Shown here piece after piece: positions 9,666 to 18,701 of a DNA stretch of 64,000 nucleotides (its first letter is position 1; every line of letters begins with the position of its first letter). Under the pieces are notes generated by a model that searched no databases, was not told the DNA's origin, and saw only the letters and a program-made list of their open reading frames with translations. Made by a program: the position numbers and the translations under genes. Origin of the DNA: Criibacterium bergeronii (lineage in GTDB: Bacteria > Bacillota > Clostridia > Peptostreptococcales > Filifactoraceae); assembly GCF_001693775.2 (NCBI RefSeq), contig NZ_MBEW02000006.1, positions 1 through 64,000 of the forward strand. The letters run 5' to 3'.

Positions 9666-12600
9666 ATGAAATACAATGATTTTTGTGACATTACAGGAAT
9701 AAAATATAATAAAAAATCTTCAAAAACAATTTTTAAAATCTTATCCAAAAAAATATTAAATTCTCAGCAAATTGAAACTCTAAAAAATGAATTAGCTGAT
9801 ATCTCAGGTACTGATTATATTGACCTAGAGCTTACTTATGATGTAGACAGCAAGGATTTAAAAATTGTTGACCTATATATCTCATCATTAATTGACCGCC
9901 TAGGGGCTTTGTGTCCCTCCACTAAGGCAAGAGGTGAGCTGCTGAGTTTTAATTACAAGGATAATATTTGCACTCTTACTATAGAAAACACTGCTATGCT
10001 CAATTTACTTGAGTCTAAAAATATTCCTGAGCTTTTTACAAAAAAAACTCAAGAAGAAATAAATAAAAAAATTACCTACATTTTAACTCCTGGAGTTTGT
10101 GAAGTAAACTTTGACTATCTTGATGATTTATCAAAAATTGCAAGCGAAGAAATCCCTATAGCAAAAACTGTAAAGGATAAGCCAAAGGAAATAAAACAAG
10201 TTGAAATCAGAGGAGAGTCTGAGGACATTTCTCAAATCACCTCTCCAACTCAAAGCTCTATTGTGTCCGGTTCAGTCTTTGCTCCGGAGATTAGGACTAC
10301 AAAAAATGGCAAACAGATATTAAACTTTATAGTCGGAGACGAAAAAGGTGCTATTTCTGTCATGAAATTCGTTAATGACAACGAATATATTCCAAATGCA
10401 GGAGATTTTGTAAAAATAAGTGGTGCTGTTGAGCTGGATAATTTTTCCCACGATTTATTACTCAGAGCTAAAAAAATCCAAAAAATCCCAAAAGTCATAA
10501 AAAAAGATACAGCTAAGGATAAAATGGTAGAGCTCCATGCCCATACCTATATGTCACAGTCAGATGGTATAGAAAGTGTAGGAGCACTTTTTGACAGAGT
10601 TAAAGCCTATGAGCAAGACGCTATAGCCATTCTTGACCACGAAGTCGTGCAAGCCTTTCCCGAAGTAATGGAAAAGTCAAAGGCTATGGGCATAAAGCCA
10701 ATTTATGGCTGCGAATTTAACATGGTTGATGACGCAGAGCAGCACATCAAGACTTCAAAAATTGCAGAATTTTATGATACTTATGTAGTATTTGATATAG
10801 AAACCACAGGATTTTCCAATATAAATGACAAAATCACAGAAATTGGTGCTGTAAAAATCTCTGATGGTAAAATAATAGACACCTACTCTCAGCTAATAAA
10901 TCCCGGTATACCAATACCGGAAAAAATAGTTGAACTAACCGGAATATCAGACGTACTTGTAGCTGATAAACCATCTATCGAAGAAGTTTTGCCTACTTTT
11001 TTAGAGTTTTGCAAGGGTTCAATTTTAGTTGCTCATAATTCTGAATTTGACACAGGCTTTATCAGACAAAATTCAAAAAATCAAAATTTGGATTATAATT
11101 TCGATGCCATAGATACACTGGTGCTATCAAGATTACTACTTACTAATCTTAAAAACCACAAGCTTGATACTATAGCTAAAGAGCTTGACGTAGTTTTGGA
11201 AACTCATCACAGAGCAATTGATGATGCTACTGCAACAGCACATATATTTTTAAAATTTATAGAAATTCTCAAGCAAAGAGAAATGATTAATTTTAATGAT
11301 ATAAATGACAAAATAAAATTGACTAATATCAGTAAAATCAGACCTACCCATGTTAGTGTACTGGCTAAAAATCAGGCAGGCATAAAAGATTTATATATAC
11401 TTGTAACCATGGCTCACACCACATATCTTCAAGGAGCTACGCCTGTCATACCAAAATCAGAGCTGAAAAATTTAAGACAAAACATTTTGATTGGAGCAGG
11501 ATATCTTGACACAGATGTGTTCAACTTTGCATTAAATGCCAAAACCGATGAGGAAATACAAACCTTGATGAGCTTTTACGACTATATAGAGCTTAACCCA
11601 ACAGACTCTATGACAAGCCTTATAAACGAGGGTAGGGTAAGTGGTAAAAGTGAGCTTGAAAATATCAATTCCAAATTATATTTTAATGCGAAAGAAATTA
11701 ATAAACCTGTAATTGCCAGCAACAATGTCCACTATTTAGACGAAAAGGACATTATTTATAGAAAAATTTTAAAAGCATCAATAAAAAGAAAAGACGAAAG
11801 TCCGGATAATGTTTATTACTATAGGACAACCACACAAATGCTGGAGGAATTTTCATATTTAGGTGAGGAAGTAGCAAAAGAGATTGTAATTACCAACACC
11901 AATGCCATAAAAGACATTATAGAAGATGCTCAGCCTGTACCTGATGGTACATTCCCACCTGTAATAGATGGTGCTGAGGATGAGCTAAGAAATAGCTGCT
12001 ATGAAAAAGCAAAAAATATTTATGGTGAGGACTTACCTGAGCTTATAAAGACAAGGCTAGATAAGGAATTAAATTCCATTATAGAAAATGGCTACTCTGT
12101 ACTTTATATAATTGCAAAAAAATTAGTCGCTAAATCAAATTCTGATGGATACTTGGTAGGCTCAAGAGGTTCAGTCGGCTCATCACTGGCAGCTTATATG
12201 AGTGATATCACCGAAGTAAATTCACTCCCTCCTCACTACATTTGTGACCATTGCAAGCACAGTGAATTTATATTAGATGGCTCATTTGGTGCAGGTGTAG
12301 ATATGCCTGATAAAGTTTGCCCTAAATGTGGTCAGACTATGAGAAAAGATGGCTATGATATACCGTTTGAAACATTTCTAGGCTTTAATGGAGATAAAGA
12401 ACCCGATATAGACCTTAACTTTGCCGGCGAATATCAGCCAAATGCCCACCAGTTTATCATGGACTTGTTTGGAAAAGACTATGTATATAGAGCAGGTACA
12501 ATTAGTACAATTGCGTCTAAAACAGCCTTTGGTTATGTAAAAAAATATGAAGAGGTTTCCGGTTTAAAATTTTCAAACAAACAAGAGATTATATTACAAG

Positions 12601-13829
12601 AGGGTATTACCGGCATAAAAAGGACTTCTGGTCAGCATCCGGGCGGTATTATGGTTTGTCCGAAATATAAAGACATATATGACTTTACACCAATTTCATA
12701 CCCTGCAAATATGAAAAAGTCTGAGACTTTAACTACTCACTTCGATTACCATTCCATAAGCGGACGTATTTTAAAGCTTGACATACTTGGTCACGATGGT
12801 CCATCTATGATTAAACAGTTGGAATTTTTGACCGGTACTACAGCCACAAATTTACCATTAAAAGATGAAAAAACTTTAGCTATATTTTTAGGTACAGATG
12901 TCTTACAAGCAGATTTGTCTGCAATAAATTGTAACACCGGCACACTTGGTATACCTGAGTTTGGTACAGTATTTGTACGTCAGATGCTTGAAGATACAAA
13001 ACCAAAAGCTATGAGTGAACTCATCAGGATTGCAGGACTTTCACATGGAACGGATGTTTGGCTTGGAAATGCTCAGGAATTGATTAAAAATAGCGGTTTA
13101 AGTCTTAATGAAGTAATATGCACTAGAGACGACATCATGCTATATCTAATTCAAAAGGGTGTAGAAAAAAAGACCTCCTTTGATATTATGGAAAAGGTCA
13201 GAAAAGGTAAAGGATTGTCCGAAGACCACGAAAAAGCCATGAGAGAAAACAGCGTACCTGACTGGTATATAGACTCTTGTAAAAAAATCCAATATATGTT
13301 CCCAAAGGCTCACGCTGTAGCTTATGTAATGCTGTCGATAAGGATTGCATACTACAAGGTGCATTATAAAGAGGCATTTTATGCTACACATTTCACGACC
13401 AAGGCTGAAGATTTTGATATAAATATAATATCTAAAGGTGAGGACGCTGTACTTACAAAATTAAATCAGATAAATATGCTTGGTAATGATGCTACTACAA
13501 AAGAAAAGGGCATGGCTCAAGTTTTAGAAGTAGCCTATGAAATGTATAAACGCAAAGTAAAAATAGGTAAGGTCGATTTATATAAATCAGACGCATCTCA
13601 ATTTTTATTGGATGAGGATAAATCTCTTATACCTCCATTTTTGGCAATACCCGGACTTGGTAGGGTAGTGGCTGATAAAATATTTGCTGAGGCAAGATTA
13701 AGACCTTTTGTCTCACTGCAAGATTTAAAGCAGCGTACCGGTGCATCTAAAACAGTTGTGGAGCAACTACAAGAAAGTGGCTGCTTAGATGGATTATCTG
13801 AAACAAATCAGTTGAGCTTTAATTTTTAA
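9666..13829 (+). CDS. polC: DNA polymerase III alpha subunit, PolC type
   Basis: 1387 residues, slightly short for PolC (about 1430-1450). Domains in order: N-terminal region, OB fold (about 195-285), PHP domain with ELHAHTYMSQSDG (about 285-370), an embedded DnaQ-like 3'-5' exonuclease with FDIETTGF, HNSEFD and AIDDATAT (about 375-545), a zinc knuckle CDHC...CPKCG (about 860-900), the catalytic palm with EPDIDLNFAGEYQ (near 915), and a C-terminal helix-hairpin-helix region. The embedded exonuclease separates PolC from DnaE. It is the essential replicative polymerase of low-GC Firmicutes. It lies 26 nt after the MATE gene with AGGGAT upstream, an unusual neighbourhood, since polC normally follows proS. 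Confidence 0.96.
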   Translation: MKYNDFCDITGIKYNKKSSKTIFKILSKKILNSQQIETLKNELADISGTDYIDLELTYDVDSKDLKIVDLYISSLIDRLGALCPSTKARGELLSFNYKDNICTLTIENTAMLNLLESKNIPELFTKKTQEEINKKITYILTPGVCEVNFDYLDDLSKIASEEIPIAKTVKDKPKEIKQVEIRGESEDISQITSPTQSSIVSGSVFAPEIRTTKNGKQILNFIVGDEKGAISVMKFVNDNEYIPNAGDFVKISGAVELDNFSHDLLLRAKKIQKIPKVIKKDTAKDKMVELHAHTYMSQSDGIESVGALFDRVKAYEQDAIAILDHEVVQAFPEVMEKSKAMGIKPIYGCEFNMVDDAEQHIKTSKIAEFYDTYVVFDIETTGFSNINDKITEIGAVKISDGKIIDTYSQLINPGIPIPEKIVELTGISDVLVADKPSIEEVLPTFLEFCKGSILVAHNSEFDTGFIRQNSKNQNLDYNFDAIDTLVLSRLLLTNLKNHKLDTIAKELDVVLETHHRAIDDATATAHIFLKFIEILKQREMINFNDINDKIKLTNISKIRPTHVSVLAKNQAGIKDLYILVTMAHTTYLQGATPVIPKSELKNLRQNILIGAGYLDTDVFNFALNAKTDEEIQTLMSFYDYIELNPTDSMTSLINEGRVSGKSELENINSKLYFNAKEINKPVIASNNVHYLDEKDIIYRKILKASIKRKDESPDNVYYYRTTTQMLEEFSYLGEEVAKEIVITNTNAIKDIIEDAQPVPDGTFPPVIDGAEDELRNSCYEKAKNIYGEDLPELIKTRLDKELNSIIENGYSVLYIIAKKLVAKSNSDGYLVGSRGSVGSSLAAYMSDITEVNSLPPHYICDHCKHSEFILDGSFGAGVDMPDKVCPKCGQTMRKDGYDIPFETFLGFNGDKEPDIDLNFAGEYQPNAHQFIMDLFGKDYVYRAGTISTIASKTAFGYVKKYEEVSGLKFSNKQEIILQEGITGIKRTSGQHPGGIMVCPKYKDIYDFTPISYPANMKKSETLTTHFDYHSISGRILKLDILGHDGPSMIKQLEFLTGTTATNLPLKDEKTLAIFLGTDVLQADLSAINCNTGTLGIPEFGTVFVRQMLEDTKPKAMSELIRIAGLSHGTDVWLGNAQELIKNSGLSLNEVICTRDDIMLYLIQKGVEKKTSFDIMEKVRKGKGLSEDHEKAMRENSVPDWYIDSCKKIQYMFPKAHAVAYVMLSIRIAYYKVHYKEAFYATHFTTKAEDFDINIISKGEDAVLTKLNQINMLGNDATTKEKGMAQVLEVAYEMYKRKVKIGKVDLYKSDASQFLLDEDKSLIPPFLAIPGLGRVVADKIFAEARLRPFVSLQDLKQRTGASKTVVEQLQESGCLDGLSETNQLSFNF

Positions 13830-13872
13830 TGTGAATAAAAAATAAATCTTTTATATATGAAAAGGAGCACAG

Positions 13873-15465
13873 ATGACTATCCTTGTGACTGGAATTGTTT
13901 TAATACTAGCACTTTTAGCTATAAAAATTTCCAATCAGTATGGAATACCGTCCTTGGTACTTTTTATTCTCCTTGGAATTAGTTTTACCCTGATTGGTGT
14001 TGACTTTAATGATTACCCATTTTCTGAAAAATTTGCATCTCTTGCCTTAATGTTTATCATGTTCTATGGTGGCTATGGTACAAAATGGCAAATGGCAAAG
14101 CCTGTAGCACTTCCCTCTGTTATTTTAGCTAGTGGAGGGGTTGTTTTAACCGCTCTAATTACCGGAGTTTTTTGCCATTTTGTACTTGGTTTTGACCTAA
14201 TTCAGGCAATGCTGCTTGGTTCAATAGTTGGCTCAACTGACTTTGCAACAGTATCGTCTGTCTTGAAATCAAAAAAATTAAATTTAAAATATTCCACTGC
14301 TCCACTGCTTGAAATGGAGTCGGGCTCAAATGACCCGTTTGCATATACTATGACAATGATTTTTCTTGCTATTTTAAGTGGCTCAAAAGTAAATATTGCA
14401 ATGTTAGTTATACTCCAAATAACTGTTGGGATTTTGATTAGTTATATAGGTGGCAGAATATTTTTTATCCTACTTGAAAAAATCGACTTTAGTGAAGACG
14501 GAATGCTATCAGTTTTTATGATTGCAGCTATACTATTAATCTATCAAATAAGTGCTATGCTTGGTGGCAATGGATTTTTAGCCGTCTACTTATTCGGCAT
14601 TTATATAGGAAATAAGGAATATAAAGGCAAAAGACAGACTGTTTTCTTCTTCGATGGTATTTCCAATATAATGCAAATTGCTCTATTTTTTATGCTAGGT
14701 CTGTTATCAGAGCCTAGCAAAATAATTTCTAATTTAGCTCCTGCATTTTTCATAATGCTCTTTATGACTTTAATTGCAAGACCTATTGTAATCCTTTTAG
14801 TTTCATTTTTCTATAAAATGAAATTAAACCAAGTAATTACTGTAACTATCTCCGGTATAAGGGGAGCTGCTGCAATTGCTTTTGCAATTATGGCTGTAAA
14901 CCAAAATATTCCTTTTGAAATAGATATTTTTCATATAGTATTTGGAATATGTATTCTTTCAACATTAATACAAGGTAGTCTTATGGCAAGTGTCTCTAAA
15001 AAAGTCGACATGATAGACCCAAATGACTCCGTACTTAAAACCTTTAACTCTTATCAGGATAAATCTGAGATTGCTTTCATAGAGACTTCTATAAAATATA
15101 ATTGTAATTTGAACGGCAAAACTTTAGCCGAAATATCTCCTATTTTTGATATCATTGTAGCTAAGCTTATTAGAAATGGTAAACAAATTGTGCCAAAAGG
15201 CGATACAGTGGTACAACCAGGCGATAGAATTATAATAGGTGGCAAGGAATACTTTGACTCTTCAGGAAAAGATTTGCTTGAAATTACTTTGTATGACAAT
15301 CACCCTTGGACAAATAAAAAGGTCATTGACATAGATTTGCATCATAGAACTCTGATAGTAATGTTGCTTGATAATAAAAATAATGTCGTAATTCCTACCG
15401 GACAGACCGTCTTAAAAAGCGGTGATAAACTGGTTTTATATTCTTTAAATGATGAAAACAGCTAA
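13873..15465 (+). CDS. CPA1-type potassium/proton antiporter with C-terminal RCK domain
   Basis: 530 residues. The first 380 or so form about twelve membrane helices with SIVGSTDFATVSS and EMESGSNDPFAY, the ion-site signature of NhaP2/CvrA-type antiporters. The last 140 residues form a cytosolic TrkA-C (RCK_C)-like region (LNGKTLAEI, PGDRIIIGG). It probably expels K+ in exchange for H+ under control of a nucleotide or other small ligand; whether this is c-di-AMP cannot be seen. Start ATG at 13873 has a strong GGAG site. It follows polC by 43 nt and ends at a bidirectional terminator, so it may be the last gene of the operon that begins at 3.6 kb. Confidence 0.87.
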   Translation: MTILVTGIVLILALLAIKISNQYGIPSLVLFILLGISFTLIGVDFNDYPFSEKFASLALMFIMFYGGYGTKWQMAKPVALPSVILASGGVVLTALITGVFCHFVLGFDLIQAMLLGSIVGSTDFATVSSVLKSKKLNLKYSTAPLLEMESGSNDPFAYTMTMIFLAILSGSKVNIAMLVILQITVGILISYIGGRIFFILLEKIDFSEDGMLSVFMIAAILLIYQISAMLGGNGFLAVYLFGIYIGNKEYKGKRQTVFFFDGISNIMQIALFFMLGLLSEPSKIISNLAPAFFIMLFMTLIARPIVILLVSFFYKMKLNQVITVTISGIRGAAAIAFAIMAVNQNIPFEIDIFHIVFGICILSTLIQGSLMASVSKKVDMIDPNDSVLKTFNSYQDKSEIAFIETSIKYNCNLNGKTLAEISPIFDIIVAKLIRNGKQIVPKGDTVVQPGDRIIIGGKEYFDSSGKDLLEITLYDNHPWTNKKVIDIDLHHRTLIVMLLDNKNNVVIPTGQTVLKSGDKLVLYSLNDENS

Positions 15466-15483
15466 TATATTTCTATAAATATA

Positions 15484-15525
15484 AAAACCCCTATGACTTA
15501 GATTGCTCTAAATCATAGGGGTTTT
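15484..15525. terminator. Bidirectional terminator between the antiporter and helicase genes
   Basis: A 19-bp stem with one mismatch, arms at 15484-15502 and 15507-15525, and a 4-nt loop. One arm begins AAAACCCC and the other ends GGGGTTTT, so a U-tract results in either direction. It serves two convergent genes. Confidence 0.93.
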
Positions 15526-15532
15526 ATATTAA

Positions 15533-17047
15533 TCATTTCTCTGAACTTTTTTGTGTATGTTCATTTTTTCTAAAATTATTATTTCTTGATTTTTTATCAC
15601 CATTGTATGGTCTATCTTTTTTGTATCTTCTTTCTGATAAGTCCTTGTGGTAATTTTTCTTATAACTACCTTCTTTTTCATTTTTTCTTCTATATCCAGC
15701 AGAGGCTTTTTTATATCTCTTTGCAAGTCTAAGCGGAGTTTCAAAGGTCAGGTGTACCTTTGCAGTCTTTTTATCATTTTTGGTCAATAATTTTAACGCA
15801 GATATTATAATATCCACTGCATCATATTCTTCTAGTAGATTTTTTGCTATTTTGCCAAGTTCTTCTTGTCTTTCTGTTTCTATGCCGTCTTTAATCTTAT
15901 CCTTGGCTCTTTCCATTACTGCACTTTGGGCTTGATATTTTGTAGGTGCACTGATTTTTTCTACTCTACTTTTTGTATATTTTTGGATTTCTTCCAAAAA
16001 TTCCATTTCCTTTGGATGCACAAAGGTAATAGATGTGCCAGTTTTTCCTGCTCTGCCTGTTCTTCCTATACGGTGAACATAGCTTTCTATTTCCTGTGGC
16101 AGGTCAAAGTTAATTACATGGGTAACTCCCGAAATATCCAGCCCTCTAGCTGCTACGTCCGTAGCCACTAGGATTTTTATTTGTTTGTTTTTAAATCTTT
16201 CTATTACTTTTTCCCTTTTTTCTTGTTTCATATCACCATGGATACCCTCTACATCGTATCCTCTAGTTTTTAGGGCATTTATCAGCTCATCGACTCTTCT
16301 TTTTGTCCTACCAAATATCATACAAAGGGGCATTTGATATATATCTATTAATCTGCATAGGGCATCAAATTTTTGATTTTCTGATAATTCTATATATTTT
16401 TGGTCTACTGTATCTACTGTTACTGTCTTAGGATTGATTTTTATATGCTTTGGCTGTTTCATGAACCTTGTAGTTATATTTTTAACCCTATCCGGCATTG
16501 TAGCAGAAAAAAGCATTGTGAATTTTCTGTTTGGTATTAGAGATAATATTTTTTCTATATCCTCAATAAATCCCATTGATAGCAGCTCGTCTGCCTCATC
16601 TATAACTACTGTTGTAATATTTTCAGTCTTGACTAATCTTCTGTCAATCATATCCATAAGTCTACCGGGTGTAGCAACTAAGACTCTTGGGCGTTTTTTT
16701 ATCCTTTTAATTTGTTTGCCAATATCTTCTCCGCCATAAATTGCTGAGCTGTCAAAATCATAGTATTTTAACAGTGCATTTATTTGGCTGTCTACTTGGG
16801 TACATAGCTCTCTTGTAGGCGTAATTATTATTGCTTGTACCTTTTCATCGCCTTCGTCTATATTTTGTATTATAGGTATCCCAAAGGCTACTGTCTTGCC
16901 TGTACCTGTTTGTGACTGTCCTATAACATCTCTATGGCTAAGAGCCTCCGGTATTGCCTGCTCTTGTACCTTTGTCATTTGTGTAAAGCCCATATCCTCT
17001 ATGGCTTTAAGTATTCTTTTATCTACTTCTAATTGATTAAATTCCAT
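15533..17047 (-). CDS. DEAD-box ATP-dependent RNA helicase, CshA-like
   Basis: 504 residues with all helicase motifs: Q motif (FTQMTKVQEQAIP), motif I GQSQTGTGKT, Ia PTRELC, TPGR, DEAD at about residue 150, SAT, and HRIGRTGRAG at the end of the second RecA fold (about 325). The last 60 or so residues are rich in Lys, Arg, Tyr and Asn, an RNA-binding tail like that of CshA. These enzymes unwind RNA in ribosome assembly and RNA decay, mostly in the cold. Start ATG at 17047 has AAGGAA upstream. The terminator of the cold-shock gene lies only about 14 nt upstream and no separate promoter is visible, so expression probably depends on read-through from cspA. Confidence 0.93.
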   Translation of the reverse strand: MEFNQLEVDKRILKAIEDMGFTQMTKVQEQAIPEALSHRDVIGQSQTGTGKTVAFGIPIIQNIDEGDEKVQAIIITPTRELCTQVDSQINALLKYYDFDSSAIYGGEDIGKQIKRIKKRPRVLVATPGRLMDMIDRRLVKTENITTVVIDEADELLSMGFIEDIEKILSLIPNRKFTMLFSATMPDRVKNITTRFMKQPKHIKINPKTVTVDTVDQKYIELSENQKFDALCRLIDIYQMPLCMIFGRTKRRVDELINALKTRGYDVEGIHGDMKQEKREKVIERFKNKQIKILVATDVAARGLDISGVTHVINFDLPQEIESYVHRIGRTGRAGKTGTSITFVHPKEMEFLEEIQKYTKSRVEKISAPTKYQAQSAVMERAKDKIKDGIETERQEELGKIAKNLLEEYDAVDIIISALKLLTKNDKKTAKVHLTFETPLRLAKRYKKASAGYRRKNEKEGSYKKNYHKDLSERRYKKDRPYNGDKKSRNNNFRKNEHTQKSSEK

Positions 17048-17060
17048 CTTATTCCTTACT

Positions 17061-17095
17061 TAAAAAAAGAACTTAACCGAGACTCGGTTAAGCTC
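17061..17095 (-). terminator. Terminator after the cold-shock gene, inside the helicase leader
   Basis: On the minus strand a stem of CTTAACCG against CGGTTAAG with a 5-nt loop is followed by TTCTTTTTTT. Its T-tract ends about 14 nt before the helicase start codon. Confidence 0.85.
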
Positions 17096-17109
17096 TTCAA
17101 TTAACCTTA

Positions 17110-17307
17110 TTAAAGTTTTATAACGTTTGCAGCTTGAGGTCCTCTAGTACCTTCAGTTATTTCAAATTCTACTTCTTGACCTTCATCAAGAGTTTTGAAA
17201 CCATCAGATTGGATAGCTGAGAAATGTACGAATACATCGTCTCCGCCTTCTCTTTCGATAAATCCAAATCCTTTTTCTGCATTAAACCACTTAACTTTTC
17301 CTGTCAT
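17110..17307 (-). CDS. Cold-shock protein, CspA family
   Basis: 65 residues forming a single cold-shock domain. RNP1 (KGFGFIE) lies at about 13-19 and RNP2 (VFVHF) at about 26-30; [14 protein letters not shown] opens the protein as in all bacterial Csps. These proteins bind single-stranded RNA and melt secondary structure; some act as antiterminators. The ribosome site GGGGGA precedes ATG at good spacing. The helicase follows after a short gap containing a terminator, a frequent functional pairing in the cold response. A leader of about 80 nt is predicted if the candidate promoter at 17391-17419 is right. Confidence 0.95.
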   Translation of the reverse strand: MTGKVKWFNAEKGFGFIEREGGDDVFVHFSAIQSDGFKTLDEGQEVEFEITEGTRGPQAANVIKL

Positions 17308-17390
17308 GTTTGTTTCCCCCTTAAAAAAGAAATATTTTGTAGTACTTAAAGAACTGTCGCTTTCAAAACATAGCTATTGTTTGGTCCTTC

Positions 17391-17419
17391 AGTATACTAC
17401 CAAGGGAAAACAAAATCAT
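17391..17419 (-). promoter_or_regulatory. Candidate promoter of the cold-shock gene
   Basis: TATACT at 17396-17391 with ATGATT 17 bp upstream (17419-17414). The -35 matches only half of the consensus. It would give an untranslated leader of about 75-80 nt. Confidence 0.35.
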
Positions 17420-17659
17420 TTTTACTTGCCTTTTCTTCTTTAATTACATTTATAAAAATACCACAAAAATGTAATTAAATCAAGCCTTATTTTGATTTTA
17501 ATGTTCAAGTTTGCTAAAAAGGCACACATTTAATCGTTTTTCTAATAGTTGTGTTGTTTTTAATATTCTTATGTTAAATTTATGTGAATTGCCTTAGTAT
17601 ATACATCTTAATATAAGCTTACATTTTTACAAAAATTTTTTTCGCTAAATTGTCTATGC

Positions 17660-17688
17660 TTGATATATAAGTATTTTTATGTTATAAT
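17660..17688 (+). promoter_or_regulatory. Promoter of the SRP RNA gene
   Basis: TTGATA at 17660-17665, 17-nt spacer, TATAAT at 17683-17688. The start of transcription falls at about 17695, exactly where the RNA-like sequence begins. Confidence 0.85.
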
Positions 17689-17695
17689 TATTTTT

Positions 17696-17968
17696 ACTGT
17701 GATAGATGGGGAAGTAGCGGAGCCTTGTAACCTGCAATCCGCTTTAGCAGGGTCGATGCTCGTTTTGAGTGTATATTTTGCAGAGCCGTCCTAATATAAT
17801 TTTCGTTGAGATTGTAGTCTCATACAATAGTGTGTCGTGAACCCCGTCAGGTCAGGAATGAAGCAGCGGTAAGCGAATTTCATTATGTGCTGTGAGGGTG
17901 CTGCGGTTGAGTTAATTATTTTGGGAAACGTCTGTGGAATATATGCGAAAGCGAGTTCACAGTTTTTT
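17696..17968 (+). ncRNA. ffs: Signal recognition particle RNA, large bacterial type
   Basis: About 270 nt, the size of the Bacillus/Clostridium SRP RNA. The Alu domain is recognised by GGGGAAGTAGCGGAGCC, the conserved TGCAATCCGC and AGCAGGGTCG. The Ffh-binding S domain is the hairpin GTCAGGTCAGGAATGAAGC with its GGAA tetraloop, near 17847-17870. Together with Ffh it targets membrane proteins to the translocon. The 3' end is estimated: CTGTGGAA and TTCACAG form a last stem followed by six T residues at 17963-17968, which may be the terminator rather than part of the mature RNA. Confidence 0.93.
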
Positions 17969-17993
17969 ATTTTCTTTCTTTTGAGGTCTATTT

Positions 17994-18701
17994 ATGAAAA
18001 TAATGATTGTTGAAGACGACCTGCTTATACGCAATCAACTAAAAAAGGAATTAGAGCAATGGGAGTACACCATAATTGATGTAGAGGATTTTTCCAAAAC
18101 CCTCTCTATTTTTGAGGACTCTGAGCCTGACTTGGTATTGATGGATATAAAGCTGCCCATATATGATGGATATCATTTTACAAAACGTATCCGCAGCATC
18201 TCATCAGTGCCTATAATATTTATATCCTCTAGGTCAGATAATATGGACCAAATTATGGCTCTTGAAATGGGTGCAGACGATTTTATATCAAAACCCTTCG
18301 ACATGGATTTTTTGATTACAAAAATTAAATCCAGCCTAAGAAGAGCTTATACTTACGACAGTTCAGATAAAAAAGATGCTTTAGTTTTAATTATACATAT
18401 CAATGGTTTAAAAGAGCTACGTTATGATGAATTTAAATACACTCTTTCATTTGATGAAAGGACTGTTGAGCTCACTAAGACAGAAAATACTATTTTTAAA
18501 AAACTTGTAAATAATATTGGAAATTATGTCACAAGAGACTCTCTTATACAAGAGTGCTGGCAAGGCGATGATTATATTGATGAAAATACTCTTTTTGTAA
18601 ATATAAGTAGACTTAGAAAAAAACTTTCGTCTATAGGATTAGATAATTTTATTACTACCAAAAAAAATGTTGGATATAGGATAGAAAATGCAAATCTATA
18701 A
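17994..18701 (+). CDS. bceR: OmpR-family response regulator, BceR-like
   Basis: 235 residues: receiver domain (1-115) with acidic pair Asp8/Asp9, phospho-acceptor Asp51 in LVLMDIKLP and a lysine in FISKPF near 101, then a winged-helix DNA-binding domain (about 140-232). GAGG precedes ATG. The gene overlaps its kinase by 14 nt and is followed by the matching ABC transporter, the usual BceRS-BceAB order for sensing and resisting peptide antibiotics such as bacitracin, nisin or mersacidin. It begins only 25 nt after the T-run of the SRP RNA and no separate promoter is visible, so some transcription may come from SRP read-through. Confidence 0.88.
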   Translation: MKIMIVEDDLLIRNQLKKELEQWEYTIIDVEDFSKTLSIFEDSEPDLVLMDIKLPIYDGYHFTKRIRSISSVPIIFISSRSDNMDQIMALEMGADDFISKPFDMDFLITKIKSSLRRAYTYDSSDKKDALVLIIHINGLKELRYDEFKYTLSFDERTVELTKTENTIFKKLVNNIGNYVTRDSLIQECWQGDDYIDENTLFVNISRLRKKLSSIGLDNFITTKKNVGYRIENANL

